The position numbers and the translations under genes are program-made. From a bacterium (GTDB lineage: Bacteria; Margulisbacteria; Marinamargulisbacteria; SXXA01), in assembly GCA_010027915.1 (NCBI GenBank), contig RGUG01000080.1, forward strand, positions 1-6,389: DNA of 6,389 nucleotides, given 5' to 3'. Below the pieces are notes generated by a model. That model had not been told where the DNA came from and ran no database searches. It was given only the letters and a program-made list of their open reading frames with translations. Position 1 is the first letter of the stretch. The number at the start of each line of letters is the position of its first letter. This document shows positions 1-6,297 of the stretch, piece after piece.

Positions 1-481
1 CACGTGAAATGACCACGTCCGAGACACGGTAAACCTGGTCCATTCCCTCAATATAGGGGGCGATGATGCAATGGCGCGACCCGATTGTCTGACGATGGTG
101 GGTGCCTTGATACCCGGCGGCACGATAGCCTGTTTCACCCATTAGGTGGATGATGTCATACCCTTGTTCGGCCCAGGCGGTGAAGTGGGGGGTTGCCAAT
201 TGGTTAATGGCATGGGCCCCTTGGCTTCCCCCCATGATCAGGATGGCCCGGGTAATGGGTAAAAGGGCATCGGTCAACCAAGGCTCATGATGAAAATGAG
301 TCCTCACGGGATTGCCCCAGCATCTGACTTTGGGACCCGTCAGGCCTTGGGTGGGGTCCATGGCCACAATGGTCCGTTTGGACCATCGGTGTAACAGCCG
401 ATTGGTCCGCCCTGCCCGGCTGTTTTGTTCCAATACAATCAATGGAATACCCAAGAGCCCGGCGGCGATTCCACCGCCCGG
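1..481 (-). pseudogene. murG: murG distal part, out of frame with its start; runs off the window
   Basis: This segment encodes the middle of MurG, the membrane-associated GT-B glycosyltransferase that adds GlcNAc from UDP-GlcNAc to lipid I to give lipid II. Reading on the minus strand from about 481 gives an open frame of some 160 codons to the window edge. It contains PGGGIAAGLLGIP, LEQNSRAGRTN (matching the usual HEQN-x-x-AGLTN), GNPVR, the third glycine loop GGSQGA, and near the edge APYIEGMDQVYRVSDVVISR, which is the family's usual run-up to SRAGA. No stop interrupts it. It is offset from the murG start frame, so it cannot be translated as a continuation of the N-terminal part, and no start codon with a ribosome site was seen for it. 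The His of HEQN is Leu here. The C-terminal donor-binding end lies outside the window. Identity is secure; whether the break is biological is not. Confidence 0.88.
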
Positions 482-729
482 GTCCGGTGTTGCCTTAGGA
501 TGCGTAGGCTTTTGAGTATCCCTAGTCCCAAGGACCCCAGGGAACGGCCGGCAATGCCAATGAAGGGCAGCTGATAGCGGGCCACAATGCTGGCATCAAT
601 GCGGCCCACACTTCCCACCATCAGCGGTTCAATAGGGGGAATGTGTTGGGCCAACGCCTGGGCCAGGGCAATGGCGGGATAGACATGTCCGCCCGTACCC
701 CCACAGGTGAGCACGATATTGGGTGTCAT
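439..729 (-). pseudogene. murG: murG 5' part, truncated by frameshift and internal deletion
   Basis: This is the start of murG, encoding the lipid-I-binding N-terminal domain. The ATG at 729 overlaps the ftsW stop as ATGA, with no clear Shine-Dalgarno before it, so translation is probably coupled to ftsW. Residues 1-85 or so look like MurG: an N-terminal beta strand, then the glycine loop GGTGGHVYPAIALA (residues 10-23, with the conserved His), then IDASIVARYQLPFIGIAGRSLG, shown here as its two parts IDASIVARY and LPFIGIAGRSLG. After LKSLRILRQHR (near base 484) the frame departs from the family, reads an unrelated tail ending in WVFH and stops at 439-441, giving only 96 residues against about 355 for E. 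coli MurG. The MurG match resumes at 481 in another frame. The net missing length must be 3k+1 bases, and alignment by eye suggests about 15-20 lost codons. An active enzyme is not expected. Confidence 0.87.
472..489. repeat. short inverted repeat at the murG break
   Basis: CACCG (472-476) and CGGTG (485-489) are inverted copies flanking an 8-base spacer that contains the self-complementary hexamer CCCGGG (477-482). The point where murG changes frame (about 481-486) falls inside this structure. Short GC-rich inverted repeats can promote deletion or cause sequencing and assembly errors, so it may be related to the break. That link is inference; a 5-bp repeat is common by chance. Confidence 0.4.
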
Positions 730-1874
730 GAGTGGGGCGGCTTTTTCTGAATGGATAGCATCGAAATATTTAACAAGACCCCCACCACAAACAAACTCAT
801 GATCAAGGAACTTCCCCCAAAGCTAATGAAGGCCAACGGGATGCCCTTGGTCGGAAACACACCGGTGGCGACGGCAATATTAATGAGGGATTGCAACACA
901 ATTTGTAGGGTCAGCCCAATGGCCAGATAATACGAAAAGGGAAGGGCTGCCCGACGGGCAATGCCAAACCCACGGATTAAAAAGAGGCCCAATAACAACA
1001 ACACAATGCTGGCCAACACAAACCCCCCTTCTTCGCACACGATCGAAAACACAAAGTCAGAAAATTGAAGGGGTAAATAGGCGTATTTTAATTTTCCTTC
1101 TCCCAGGCCCCGACCCAACAATCCCCCCGATCCGATGGCCGTAAACGATTGGATAATATGGTAGCTTTTTCCCAATGGGTCATCAAAAGGATTTAAAAAG
1201 GTTTTGATGCGTTGCAATTGATACGGAAAAATCAGGACGGATACCGACACCAATCCCACCCCCACCCCGACGCCCCCTAATAAATACCGAATGCGGGCTT
1301 GCCCTACAAATAACAAACAGAACACCACCGCACTCATGAGCAACACATTGCCTAAGTCGGGTTGTTTGGCGGTGATTAACAATGGGACACCAATCACGCA
1401 AAACAAGGGCAAAAGGCCTTTTCGGAATGATTGCATGATGCCGGGTTTGGCCGAAATGGCTTTGGCCGCAAACACAATGACGCAAAATTTCAGCCACTCC
1501 ACGGGTTGGAAGGTCATGATGCCCAAATTGAGCCATCGGCGGGCCCCAAATGCCATGACCCCAATGCCGGGTATCATGGTCATCATCACCAACACGGTGC
1601 CAATGCCCAGTAGCCACCAAATCCGGTCTTTGTACCAGGTATGGGGAATGCACATCCCCATCCATAACGTACATAGGGCGATGCCCAGATACATGAAGTG
1701 GCGTCGAATAAAGTAGTAACTATCGTGATGGGCTGCAAAGCCAACGGATGAACTGGTGGATATAATCATCATGATGCCGATGACAACCAGTGCAATGGTG
1801 GTCACCAGCAAGGGGGTATCAATGCGTTTGAGAATTAATTTTTTGTTGTATATGGGCTTTGAATTGGTTTCCAC
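726..1874 (-). CDS. ftsW: FtsW, septal SEDS peptidoglycan polymerase
   Basis: FtsW is a polytopic inner-membrane glycosyltransferase that polymerises lipid II at the division septum with its partner penicillin-binding protein (FtsI). With a GTG start at 1874 the product is 382 residues, normal for the family, with about nine to ten hydrophobic segments from residue 21 onward. SEDS motifs in order: GARRWLNLG (110-118), QPVEWLK (123-129), KQPDLGN (170-176), FLNPFDDP (226-233), AIGSGGLLGRGLGEG (246-260), LPLQFSDFVFSIVCEEGGF (267-285; D273 sits where the catalytic Asp is expected), and GVFPTKGIPLAFISFGGSS (338-356). The frame stays open upstream to 2108, but that stretch is murD in another frame and does not resemble FtsW. 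GTG 1874 was chosen because it gives a short charged cytoplasmic N-terminus and has AAGGA at 1886-1890. TTG 1811 and GTG 1805 are alternatives. It overlaps murD by 56 bases and murG by 4. FtsW rather than RodA is inferred from the dcw context. Confidence 0.92.
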   Translation of the reverse strand: METNSKPIYNKKLILKRIDTPLLVTTIALVVIGIMMIISTSSSVGFAAHHDSYYFIRRHFMYLGIALCTLWMGMCIPHTWYKDRIWWLLGIGTVLVMMTMIPGIGVMAFGARRWLNLGIMTFQPVEWLKFCVIVFAAKAISAKPGIMQSFRKGLLPLFCVIGVPLLITAKQPDLGNVLLMSAVVFCLLFVGQARIRYLLGGVGVGVGLVSVSVLIFPYQLQRIKTFLNPFDDPLGKSYHIIQSFTAIGSGGLLGRGLGEGKLKYAYLPLQFSDFVFSIVCEEGGFVLASIVLLLLGLFLIRGFGIARRAALPFSYYLAIGLTLQIVLQSLINIAVATGVFPTKGIPLAFISFGGSSLIMSLFVVGVLLNISMLSIQKKPPHS

Positions 1875-3039
1875 GGTCGATAAAATCCTTAAATTGATCA
1901 AAACTAGAACAAGCGGGTGACAATAACACCACATCCCCTGGTTTGGCATGTGCCAATGCATGGTCAGTGGCCTCAAACAGGGTGTCGCAAAAGTGTAGAT
2001 GGGGTGGAGGGTGGGGTACCAAGTGGCGAATGCGTGTGGCAATGTCACCATAACAATAACAGGTGGCGACGCTCTCAAACAGGCGGGCCAAAAACCCATC
2101 CAATTCAAGCCCTTTGTCTTTTCCTCCCATCAGCAAATGAACGGGTTCGTCAAAGGACTCAATGGCCACCAGGGTCGAGTCGGGATTGGTTGACTTGGAA
2201 TCATTGTAAATCCCAATGCCTTGCCAGTCCCCCACCCACTCCATTCGGTGGGGAAGGGCTTCGTAGTCAAGCAAGTGAGTCACCGCAGGGGGGAGGGGTT
2301 TGTCATCAAGGGAGGCAGCGGCCAACAATGCCATGGTGGCATTGAGGCCGTTATGATGCCCCCTTAACCCATGTCCTTTTTTTTGATGACGCATGAGATG
2401 GGTGGCCTGTTGGAGTGTTTGGTAGAGGGGGTGGTCTGCGGTGACATGGTGCAAGGGTCCTTCGTGTGCGGCCAAGTGGGGGGTGATCCATGGGGCTCCC
2501 TCGCCATAGATCAGCGGGGCACTGGGATGGCATCGCAACAGGTTGGCTTTGGCATTGGCATACGCTTCCATCGTGCCGTGACGCTCCAAATGATCGGGGG
2601 TTAAATTCGTCCATACCATGATGCGGGGTTTGATCCAGCGGGTGATTTCCAACTGATAACTGCTTAATTCCACCACGAGTTGAGATCCTTCATGGTCGAT
2701 AAACGATGACAGGGGGATTCCAAAATTGCCACCCACTGGACAACCCAATAAATGGGCCACCATGGCCGACACGGTGGATTTGCCATTGGTTCCGGTGACG
2801 GCAACCCAGTCCCAAGGCCTGCCAGCGTCGGCCCTCATTTTCCAGGCAAAATCAATGTCGGAGATAATGCGAGAGGGGGGAATGGACCCGGCCAGTTCGG
2901 GGTATTGGGCGGGTGGAATACCGGGGCTTGCCACCACCCAATCGGCCCATTCGGGTGATACAACGGGGATATGATGGGTGTGGCAATAGGCTTCAACGGA
3001 TTGGGCGGTGACCCCGTGTCCTAGGATCCCAATTTTCAT
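1819..3039 (-). CDS. murD: MurD, UDP-MurNAc-L-alanine:D-glutamate ligase
   Basis: MurD is the cytoplasmic ATP-dependent ligase that adds D-Glu to UDP-MurNAc-L-Ala. The product is 406 residues, a little shorter than the usual 440 or so. Motifs: SPGIPP (38-43), the ATP-binding P-loop VTGTNGKST (81-89), GGNFGIP (103-109), VVELSSYQLE (122-131), TNLTPDHLERHGTMEAYANAK (144-164, given as the parts TNLTPDHLERHG and TMEAYANAK; K164 matches the carbamylated Lys), GLRGHHNGLNA (224-234), LPHRMEWV (262-269), NDSKSTNPDST (279-289) and the C-terminal signature LLSPACSSFDQFKDF (372-386) with RGNQF. LSPA(C)-S-DQF and SPGIPP separate MurD from MurC, MurE and MurF. The ATG at 3039 overlaps the mraY stop as ATGA. 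The frame continues upstream to 3117, but those residues are mraY out of frame. Only a weak GGGTGG precedes the start, so coupling to mraY is likely. Confidence 0.96.
   Translation of the reverse strand: MKIGILGHGVTAQSVEAYCHTHHIPVVSPEWADWVVASPGIPPAQYPELAGSIPPSRIISDIDFAWKMRADAGRPWDWVAVTGTNGKSTVSAMVAHLLGCPVGGNFGIPLSSFIDHEGSQLVVELSSYQLEITRWIKPRIMVWTNLTPDHLERHGTMEAYANAKANLLRCHPSAPLIYGEGAPWITPHLAAHEGPLHHVTADHPLYQTLQQATHLMRHQKKGHGLRGHHNGLNATMALLAAASLDDKPLPPAVTHLLDYEALPHRMEWVGDWQGIGIYNDSKSTNPDSTLVAIESFDEPVHLLMGGKDKGLELDGFLARLFESVATCYCYGDIATRIRHLVPHPPPHLHFCDTLFEATDHALAHAKPGDVVLLSPACSSFDQFKDFIDRGNQFKAHIQQKINSQTH
1886..1890 (-). promoter_or_regulatory. candidate ribosome binding site for ftsW
   Basis: AAGGA on the minus strand lies 11 bases before the GTG at 1874, inside the murD coding sequence. 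The spacing is longer than ideal. It supports GTG 1874 over the downstream TTG 1811 and GTG 1805, for which no comparable site was seen. Confidence 0.45.
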
Positions 3040-3926
3040 CGCAGCCACCCAATCGTCAGGGCCGTTATAACGGCCCCTCCCAACCAAAACGCACCCACCA
3101 CCTTGGGTTCTGACCACCCAGATAGTTCAAGATGGTGGTGAATGGGTGCCATTTTAAACACCCGTTTACCACGCCATTTGAATGAGATCACCTGAATGAT
3201 GACGCTGATGGTTTCGATTGCGTAGGGTGCCCCCAATGGCAACAAGATCAGGGGGGCATCACAGGCCATGGCCACGGCCACCATCAGGGCCCCTAATCCC
3301 AGCGAGCCGGTATCCCCCATAAACAACAGGGCTGGGTGCGTATTAAACACCAAAAACGCCAATAACGACCCGATGATGATCAAACACACAGGGATCATAT
3401 CAGGGGCCTGATGCAGCCCCAGTACCATGAGCCCAAAAAACGTCAAAATGGCCAATCCGCCCAATAACCCATCCAACCCATCGGTTAAATTGGTGGCATT
3501 GGACACCCCATTGAACAGAAACGTGTACCACCCCCATTCCCACCAGTCGAGGGGGGCAATGGTCACATGGGTGGCGGCGACGACACCCAGTCCGAGCAGT
3601 GTTTGGAATCCAAATTTGTAGCGGGCGGTGAGCCCCTGGTTTTTTCGGTTGGCCAAGGACAGGGCGTCATCGATGAGTCCCAAGCACCCAAAGCCCCACA
3701 TGGCCAGCAGGGCCCCCCAACCCATTGGAGACAGTCCCACGATGGCGGCGGTCAGGGTGGTACCCAACAGAATGCCCAATCCGCCCATGGTGACCACCCC
3801 ATGTTTTTTTTGATGGGAATCGGGTGACAACTCATAAATACGCTGATAGCCCTTGATTCGTTGAATGGCCCAACGAACCAGTCCGATGCAACCCAATGCG
3901 ATGACGTAGGCGATCAATAGGCTCAT
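3036..3926 (-). CDS. mraY: MraY, phospho-MurNAc-pentapeptide translocase
   Basis: MraY is the integral inner-membrane enzyme that transfers phospho-MurNAc-pentapeptide from UDP to undecaprenyl phosphate, making lipid I. The 296-residue product is shorter than E. coli MraY (360), partly because it starts directly in the first membrane helix and has a shorter middle region. Motifs: SHQKKHGVVTMGG (37-49, matching the usual KxGTPTMGG with VV for TP), the Asp pair GLIDD (83-87) followed by GLTARYKF (98-105), NATNLTDGLDGL (143-154), FNTHPALLFMGDTGSLGLG (194-212) and FKMAPIHHHLELSGWSEPKVV (257-277, given as FKMAPIHHH plus LELSGWSEPKVV). The catalytic Asp residues and His triad are present. About nine to ten hydrophobic segments are visible. 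The start at 3926 overlaps the murF stop as ATGA with no strong ribosome site; the stop overlaps the murD start in the same way. An A8 run (3804-3811) encodes the QKK. The PIHHH and NLTDGLDG motifs argue against the related WecA. Confidence 0.95.
   Translation of the reverse strand: MSLLIAYVIALGCIGLVRWAIQRIKGYQRIYELSPDSHQKKHGVVTMGGLGILLGTTLTAAIVGLSPMGWGALLAMWGFGCLGLIDDALSLANRKNQGLTARYKFGFQTLLGLGVVAATHVTIAPLDWWEWGWYTFLFNGVSNATNLTDGLDGLLGGLAILTFFGLMVLGLHQAPDMIPVCLIIIGSLLAFLVFNTHPALLFMGDTGSLGLGALMVAVAMACDAPLILLPLGAPYAIETISVIIQVISFKWRGKRVFKMAPIHHHLELSGWSEPKVVGAFWLGGAVITALTIGWLR
3059..3076. promoter_or_regulatory. 18-bp perfect palindrome just upstream of the murD start
   Basis: GGGCCGTTATAACGGCCC is its own reverse complement over all 18 bases. 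It sits inside the last codons of mraY (encoding GAVITA) and ends 19 bases before the murD ATG. In RNA it could form a GC-rich hairpin with a UUAUAA or UAUA loop next to the coupled murD start; in DNA it could bind a dimeric protein. No T-run follows, so it is not a canonical terminator. Function is inference only; a chance palindrome constrained by coding is possible. Confidence 0.4.
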
Positions 3927-5050
3927 GACAGGCGTTGGCGGATCGCCTCAACGACCGTTTCCATTTTCATGCCCCGACTCCCTTTGACCAATACGACATC
4001 GCCTGGTTTTAATTCTGACAGTAGCCGATCAATCAAGCTGGCGTGGTCCTGAAAGTGTTCAAACGGAATGCCTTGGGGATCAACCGTTCCCCAGTGAGGT
4101 CCCAAGCCAAAGATGACACTCACCGATGCATCAATGGCCCATGAGATTACCTCTTGGTGGGCGGCAGGGGCATGGTCGCCCAATTCCAACATGTCCCCAC
4201 CTACCAACAGGTGGCGTCCGGGGGTCCGCTTCAATTGTTGCAGGGCGTATATCATCCCATCGGGATTGGCGTTGTAGGTATCATCGAGGACGGTAATACC
4301 GCCCCAACCTGAGCGAATCATGCGATGGGCTGAGGGGACATATCGTTCGAATCCTGCTCGAATGTCGTCATCAGACAACCCAAAATCCCGTGCGATCAAA
4401 TAGGCGGCATTGATGGTTTGTTCGGGTTTTTCTTGGCCACCAAACCACTTGGTGACAAAGCCGGCACGGGTGGCCCGTTTGTGTTGATAGGGGGCATAGG
4501 GACTTTGGTCGTTTAAGTAGGCGATCCGGGTGGGGGGTTCCCAGGGTAAGGGTTTTAAAAATGCTTCGGTTTTGGCTTTGGCAATGGCGGCTTGGCTACC
4601 CAAACACTCAATGTGGGTGGTACCGATGGTGGTGATCACGACATGAGATGGCCGGGCGATGCGGGCCAATGCATCGATTTCTCCTAGCCCCCTCATGCCC
4701 ATTTCGACAATGAGGATGTCAGTGGTAGCATCGGCTTTGAGTATGGTAAGGGGAACCCCGAATTGATTGTTTTGATTCTCTTCGGTTTTAACCACGTTGT
4801 AACGGCCACTCAGGATGGCATATAACATGTCTTTCATGGTGGTTTTTCCGGCTGATCCTGTCACGCCAATCACATGACATGTCAATTTTTTTCGGTAAGA
4901 CTTGGCATATTGTTGCAGGTCCACATCCAAAATCTTGGCCCCTTTTTGAATGGCGTCGGGTATAAAATCTCGCCCGTTAAAGTGCTCCCCTTTGACGGGG
5001 ATAAACCAGTCGCCGGGTTGGATGGTGCGGGTATCAATTGATATCGTCAT
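3923..5050 (-). CDS. murF: MurF, UDP-MurNAc-tripeptide:D-Ala-D-Ala ligase, compact form
   Basis: MurF is the cytoplasmic ATP-dependent ligase adding D-Ala-D-Ala to UDP-MurNAc-tripeptide. Motifs: DTRTIQPGDWFIPVKGEHFNG (6-26, here as DTRTIQPGDWF and IPVKGEHFNG; the MurE/MurF-type N-domain), P-loop GVTGSAGKTTMKDM (62-75), ENQNNQFGVPLTIL (91-104), VEMGMRGLGEI (115-125), GTTHIECLGSQAAIAKAKTE (143-162), LDDTYNANPDGM (255-266, the DDxYNANP signature of MurF), VGGDMLELG (283-291) and VLVKGSRGMKME (353-364). At 375 residues it is well short of E. coli MurF (about 450). The missing parts appear to be residues before the DTR motif and much of the sheet in the central domain, where GFVTKWFGGQEKPEQTINAA runs almost directly into the helix that normally follows G-x-HNVxNALAA. 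All catalytic motifs remain, so activity is expected. The start is supported by GGAG seven bases upstream. Confidence 0.95.
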   Translation of the reverse strand: MTISIDTRTIQPGDWFIPVKGEHFNGRDFIPDAIQKGAKILDVDLQQYAKSYRKKLTCHVIGVTGSAGKTTMKDMLYAILSGRYNVVKTEENQNNQFGVPLTILKADATTDILIVEMGMRGLGEIDALARIARPSHVVITTIGTTHIECLGSQAAIAKAKTEAFLKPLPWEPPTRIAYLNDQSPYAPYQHKRATRAGFVTKWFGGQEKPEQTINAAYLIARDFGLSDDDIRAGFERYVPSAHRMIRSGWGGITVLDDTYNANPDGMIYALQQLKRTPGRHLLVGGDMLELGDHAPAAHQEVISWAIDASVSVIFGLGPHWGTVDPQGIPFEHFQDHASLIDRLLSELKPGDVVLVKGSRGMKMETVVEAIRQRLS

Positions 5051-5057
5051 GCTTACG

Positions 5058-5061
5058 CTCC
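5058..5061 (-). promoter_or_regulatory. ribosome binding site of murF
   Basis: GGAG on the minus strand lies 7 bases before the murF ATG (5050) in the short murE-murF gap. Sequence and spacing are good, and it fixes the compact MurF start just before the DTR motif. Confidence 0.7.
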
Positions 5062-5066
5062 ATTTA

Positions 5067-6230
5067 TCACCCCAATTTCAGTGCCAATTGGACTTCTTCG
5101 ACATCGTCAAAATGTATACTCTGCTTGCCGATCAGTTGGGTTTTTTCGTGTCCTTTTCCCAATACCATTACCACATCATGGGGCCGTGCCATGTGAATGG
5201 CATGCCGAATGGCGTCTCGACGGTCCAGATGCACCGTCACATGTTCCGGATGGTCGATGCCGGCGACGATGTCTTGAACAATGGCATGAGGGTCTTCGGT
5301 TCGGGGATTGTCTGAGGTAATGATGACGACGTCGGCGTGGCGAACGGCGGCCTGGGCCATCAGGGGACGCTTGCTGCGATCACGGTCTCCCCCACACCCA
5401 AAGACAACAATCACCCGCCCCTGTTGGGTATCGGCGATATGCCGGGCTTCTGCCAACACATTGTCCATGCCATCGGGGGTGTGGGCATAGTCGACCACCA
5501 CATCAAAGGGTTGACCCTTGACAACCCGTTCAAACCGACCCGGTGGTGCACTGGCCAGGGGCATGACCTGATTGAGTTCGGCATCACGGATGCCACATAC
5601 CCTAAGGGCTGCAAGGGCCGCTTGCATGTTTCGTTCATTAAAACGGCCGGCCAATGGGTTCCGAAACGACAGGGGGATTGCTTCATACGCTTCGGGGAAC
5701 AACCGGTGTCCTGGTCCTGACATAAACTGCAGTTTGGTGGCACGATAGGCCTCAAAGGTGCCATGATAATCCAAATGGTCTTGGGTGATATTGGTTAAAA
5801 TGCGACAAAAAAAGGTGATGCCATCGATTCGGTTTTGGGCGATGGCATGGCTGGAGACTTCCATCACAAAGTGGGTGCCATTGGCTTGTCGATGGTCGGC
5901 CATTCGTCGGGTGACATCCAAAATATCAGGGGTGGTAAGGGCGGCATTAATGGTACCAACCAAGGCGGACCGTCGGCCCGTTTGGGTCAACCCATGATGA
6001 ATTAAATGGGTGGTGGTGGTTTTGCCGTTGGTGCCAGTGACCCCAATCACGGCCATGTCTCGGGAGGGGTCCCCGTATAATGTTTTGGCAAAAGGGCCCA
6101 GTTCGTGGTGGCCTAACCGAATCACCTCGCGGGCACCAGCCGCCAATGCGGCGGGGATATGAGATTCGGCATTGGGAAGGCAAACAAATATGTCGCCGGG
6201 CTGAATGAGTCGAGAGTCAATGCGATGCAT
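5067..6230 (-). CDS. murE: MurE, UDP-MurNAc-dipeptide:meso-DAP ligase, compact form
   Basis: MurE is the cytoplasmic ATP-dependent ligase adding the third stem-peptide residue to UDP-MurNAc-L-Ala-D-Glu. Motifs: DSRLIQPGDIFV (5-16), P-loop GVTGTNGKTTTT (63-74), ALTTPD (97-102, substrate contact), MEVSSHAIAQNR (123-134), TNITQDHLDYHG (146-157), AYRATK (161-166; K166 matches the carbamylated Lys), GRFNERN (195-201), PGRFERV (230-236), DYAHTPDGMDN (247-257), FGCGGDRDRSKRPLM (277-291), DNPRTEDP (307-314) and GKGHEK (358-363). DNPR is the signature for meso-diaminopimelate rather than lysine. At 387 residues it is about 100 shorter than usual. From K166 to GRFN there are 28 residues against about 79 in E. 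coli, and the N-domain is trimmed. The ATG at 6230 is preferred because AAAGGA lies 8 bases upstream and because MurF likewise begins just before its DTR motif; the frame stays open to the window edge (GTG 6386, ATG 6308). Confidence 0.95.
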   Translation of the reverse strand: MHRIDSRLIQPGDIFVCLPNAESHIPAALAAGAREVIRLGHHELGPFAKTLYGDPSRDMAVIGVTGTNGKTTTTHLIHHGLTQTGRRSALVGTINAALTTPDILDVTRRMADHRQANGTHFVMEVSSHAIAQNRIDGITFFCRILTNITQDHLDYHGTFEAYRATKLQFMSGPGHRLFPEAYEAIPLSFRNPLAGRFNERNMQAALAALRVCGIRDAELNQVMPLASAPPGRFERVVKGQPFDVVVDYAHTPDGMDNVLAEARHIADTQQGRVIVVFGCGGDRDRSKRPLMAQAAVRHADVVIITSDNPRTEDPHAIVQDIVAGIDHPEHVTVHLDRRDAIRHAIHMARPHDVVMVLGKGHEKTQLIGKQSIHFDDVEEVQLALKLG

Positions 6231-6238
6231 GGGTGGGG

Positions 6239-6244
6239 TCCTTT
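6239..6244 (-). promoter_or_regulatory. ribosome binding site of murE
   Basis: AAAGGA on the minus strand lies 8 bases before the murE ATG at 6230. It is the strongest Shine-Dalgarno match in the window and decides this start over the in-frame ATG at 6308, which has none. Confidence 0.72.
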
Positions 6245-6297
6245 GGGTCGACAGGATCGATATGAATGATGGGGTATACTCTATCAAATACCGCCAT

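Noticed and set aside
474..490. Programmed -1 frameshift joining the two murG parts
   Set aside because: The zero-frame codons here (cac cgg acc cgg gcg) do not form an X-XXY-YYZ slippery heptamer, and a slip would not restore the missing GGYxSGP segment.
1183..1674. Minus-strand open frame of 163 codons inside ftsW
   Set aside because: It is an alternative frame of ftsW; the His/Gly/Arg-rich translation matches no family, while the ftsW frame shows every SEDS motif.
1291..1716. Plus-strand open frame of 141 codons and other plus-strand frames across the window
   Set aside because: They lie opposite strongly supported minus-strand genes (ftsW, murD, mraY, murE), have no recognisable domains and have compositions expected of antisense shadows.
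1875..2108. N-terminal extension of FtsW to the ATG at 2108
   Set aside because: The added 78 residues are murD read out of frame, and FtsW proteins begin shortly before the first membrane segment, as GTG 1874 gives.
3040..3117. N-terminal extension of MurD upstream of ATG 3039
   Set aside because: The extra 26 residues overlap mraY; MurD family proteins begin near the K-I-x-x-x-G-x-G strand, and the ATGA overlap supports 3039.
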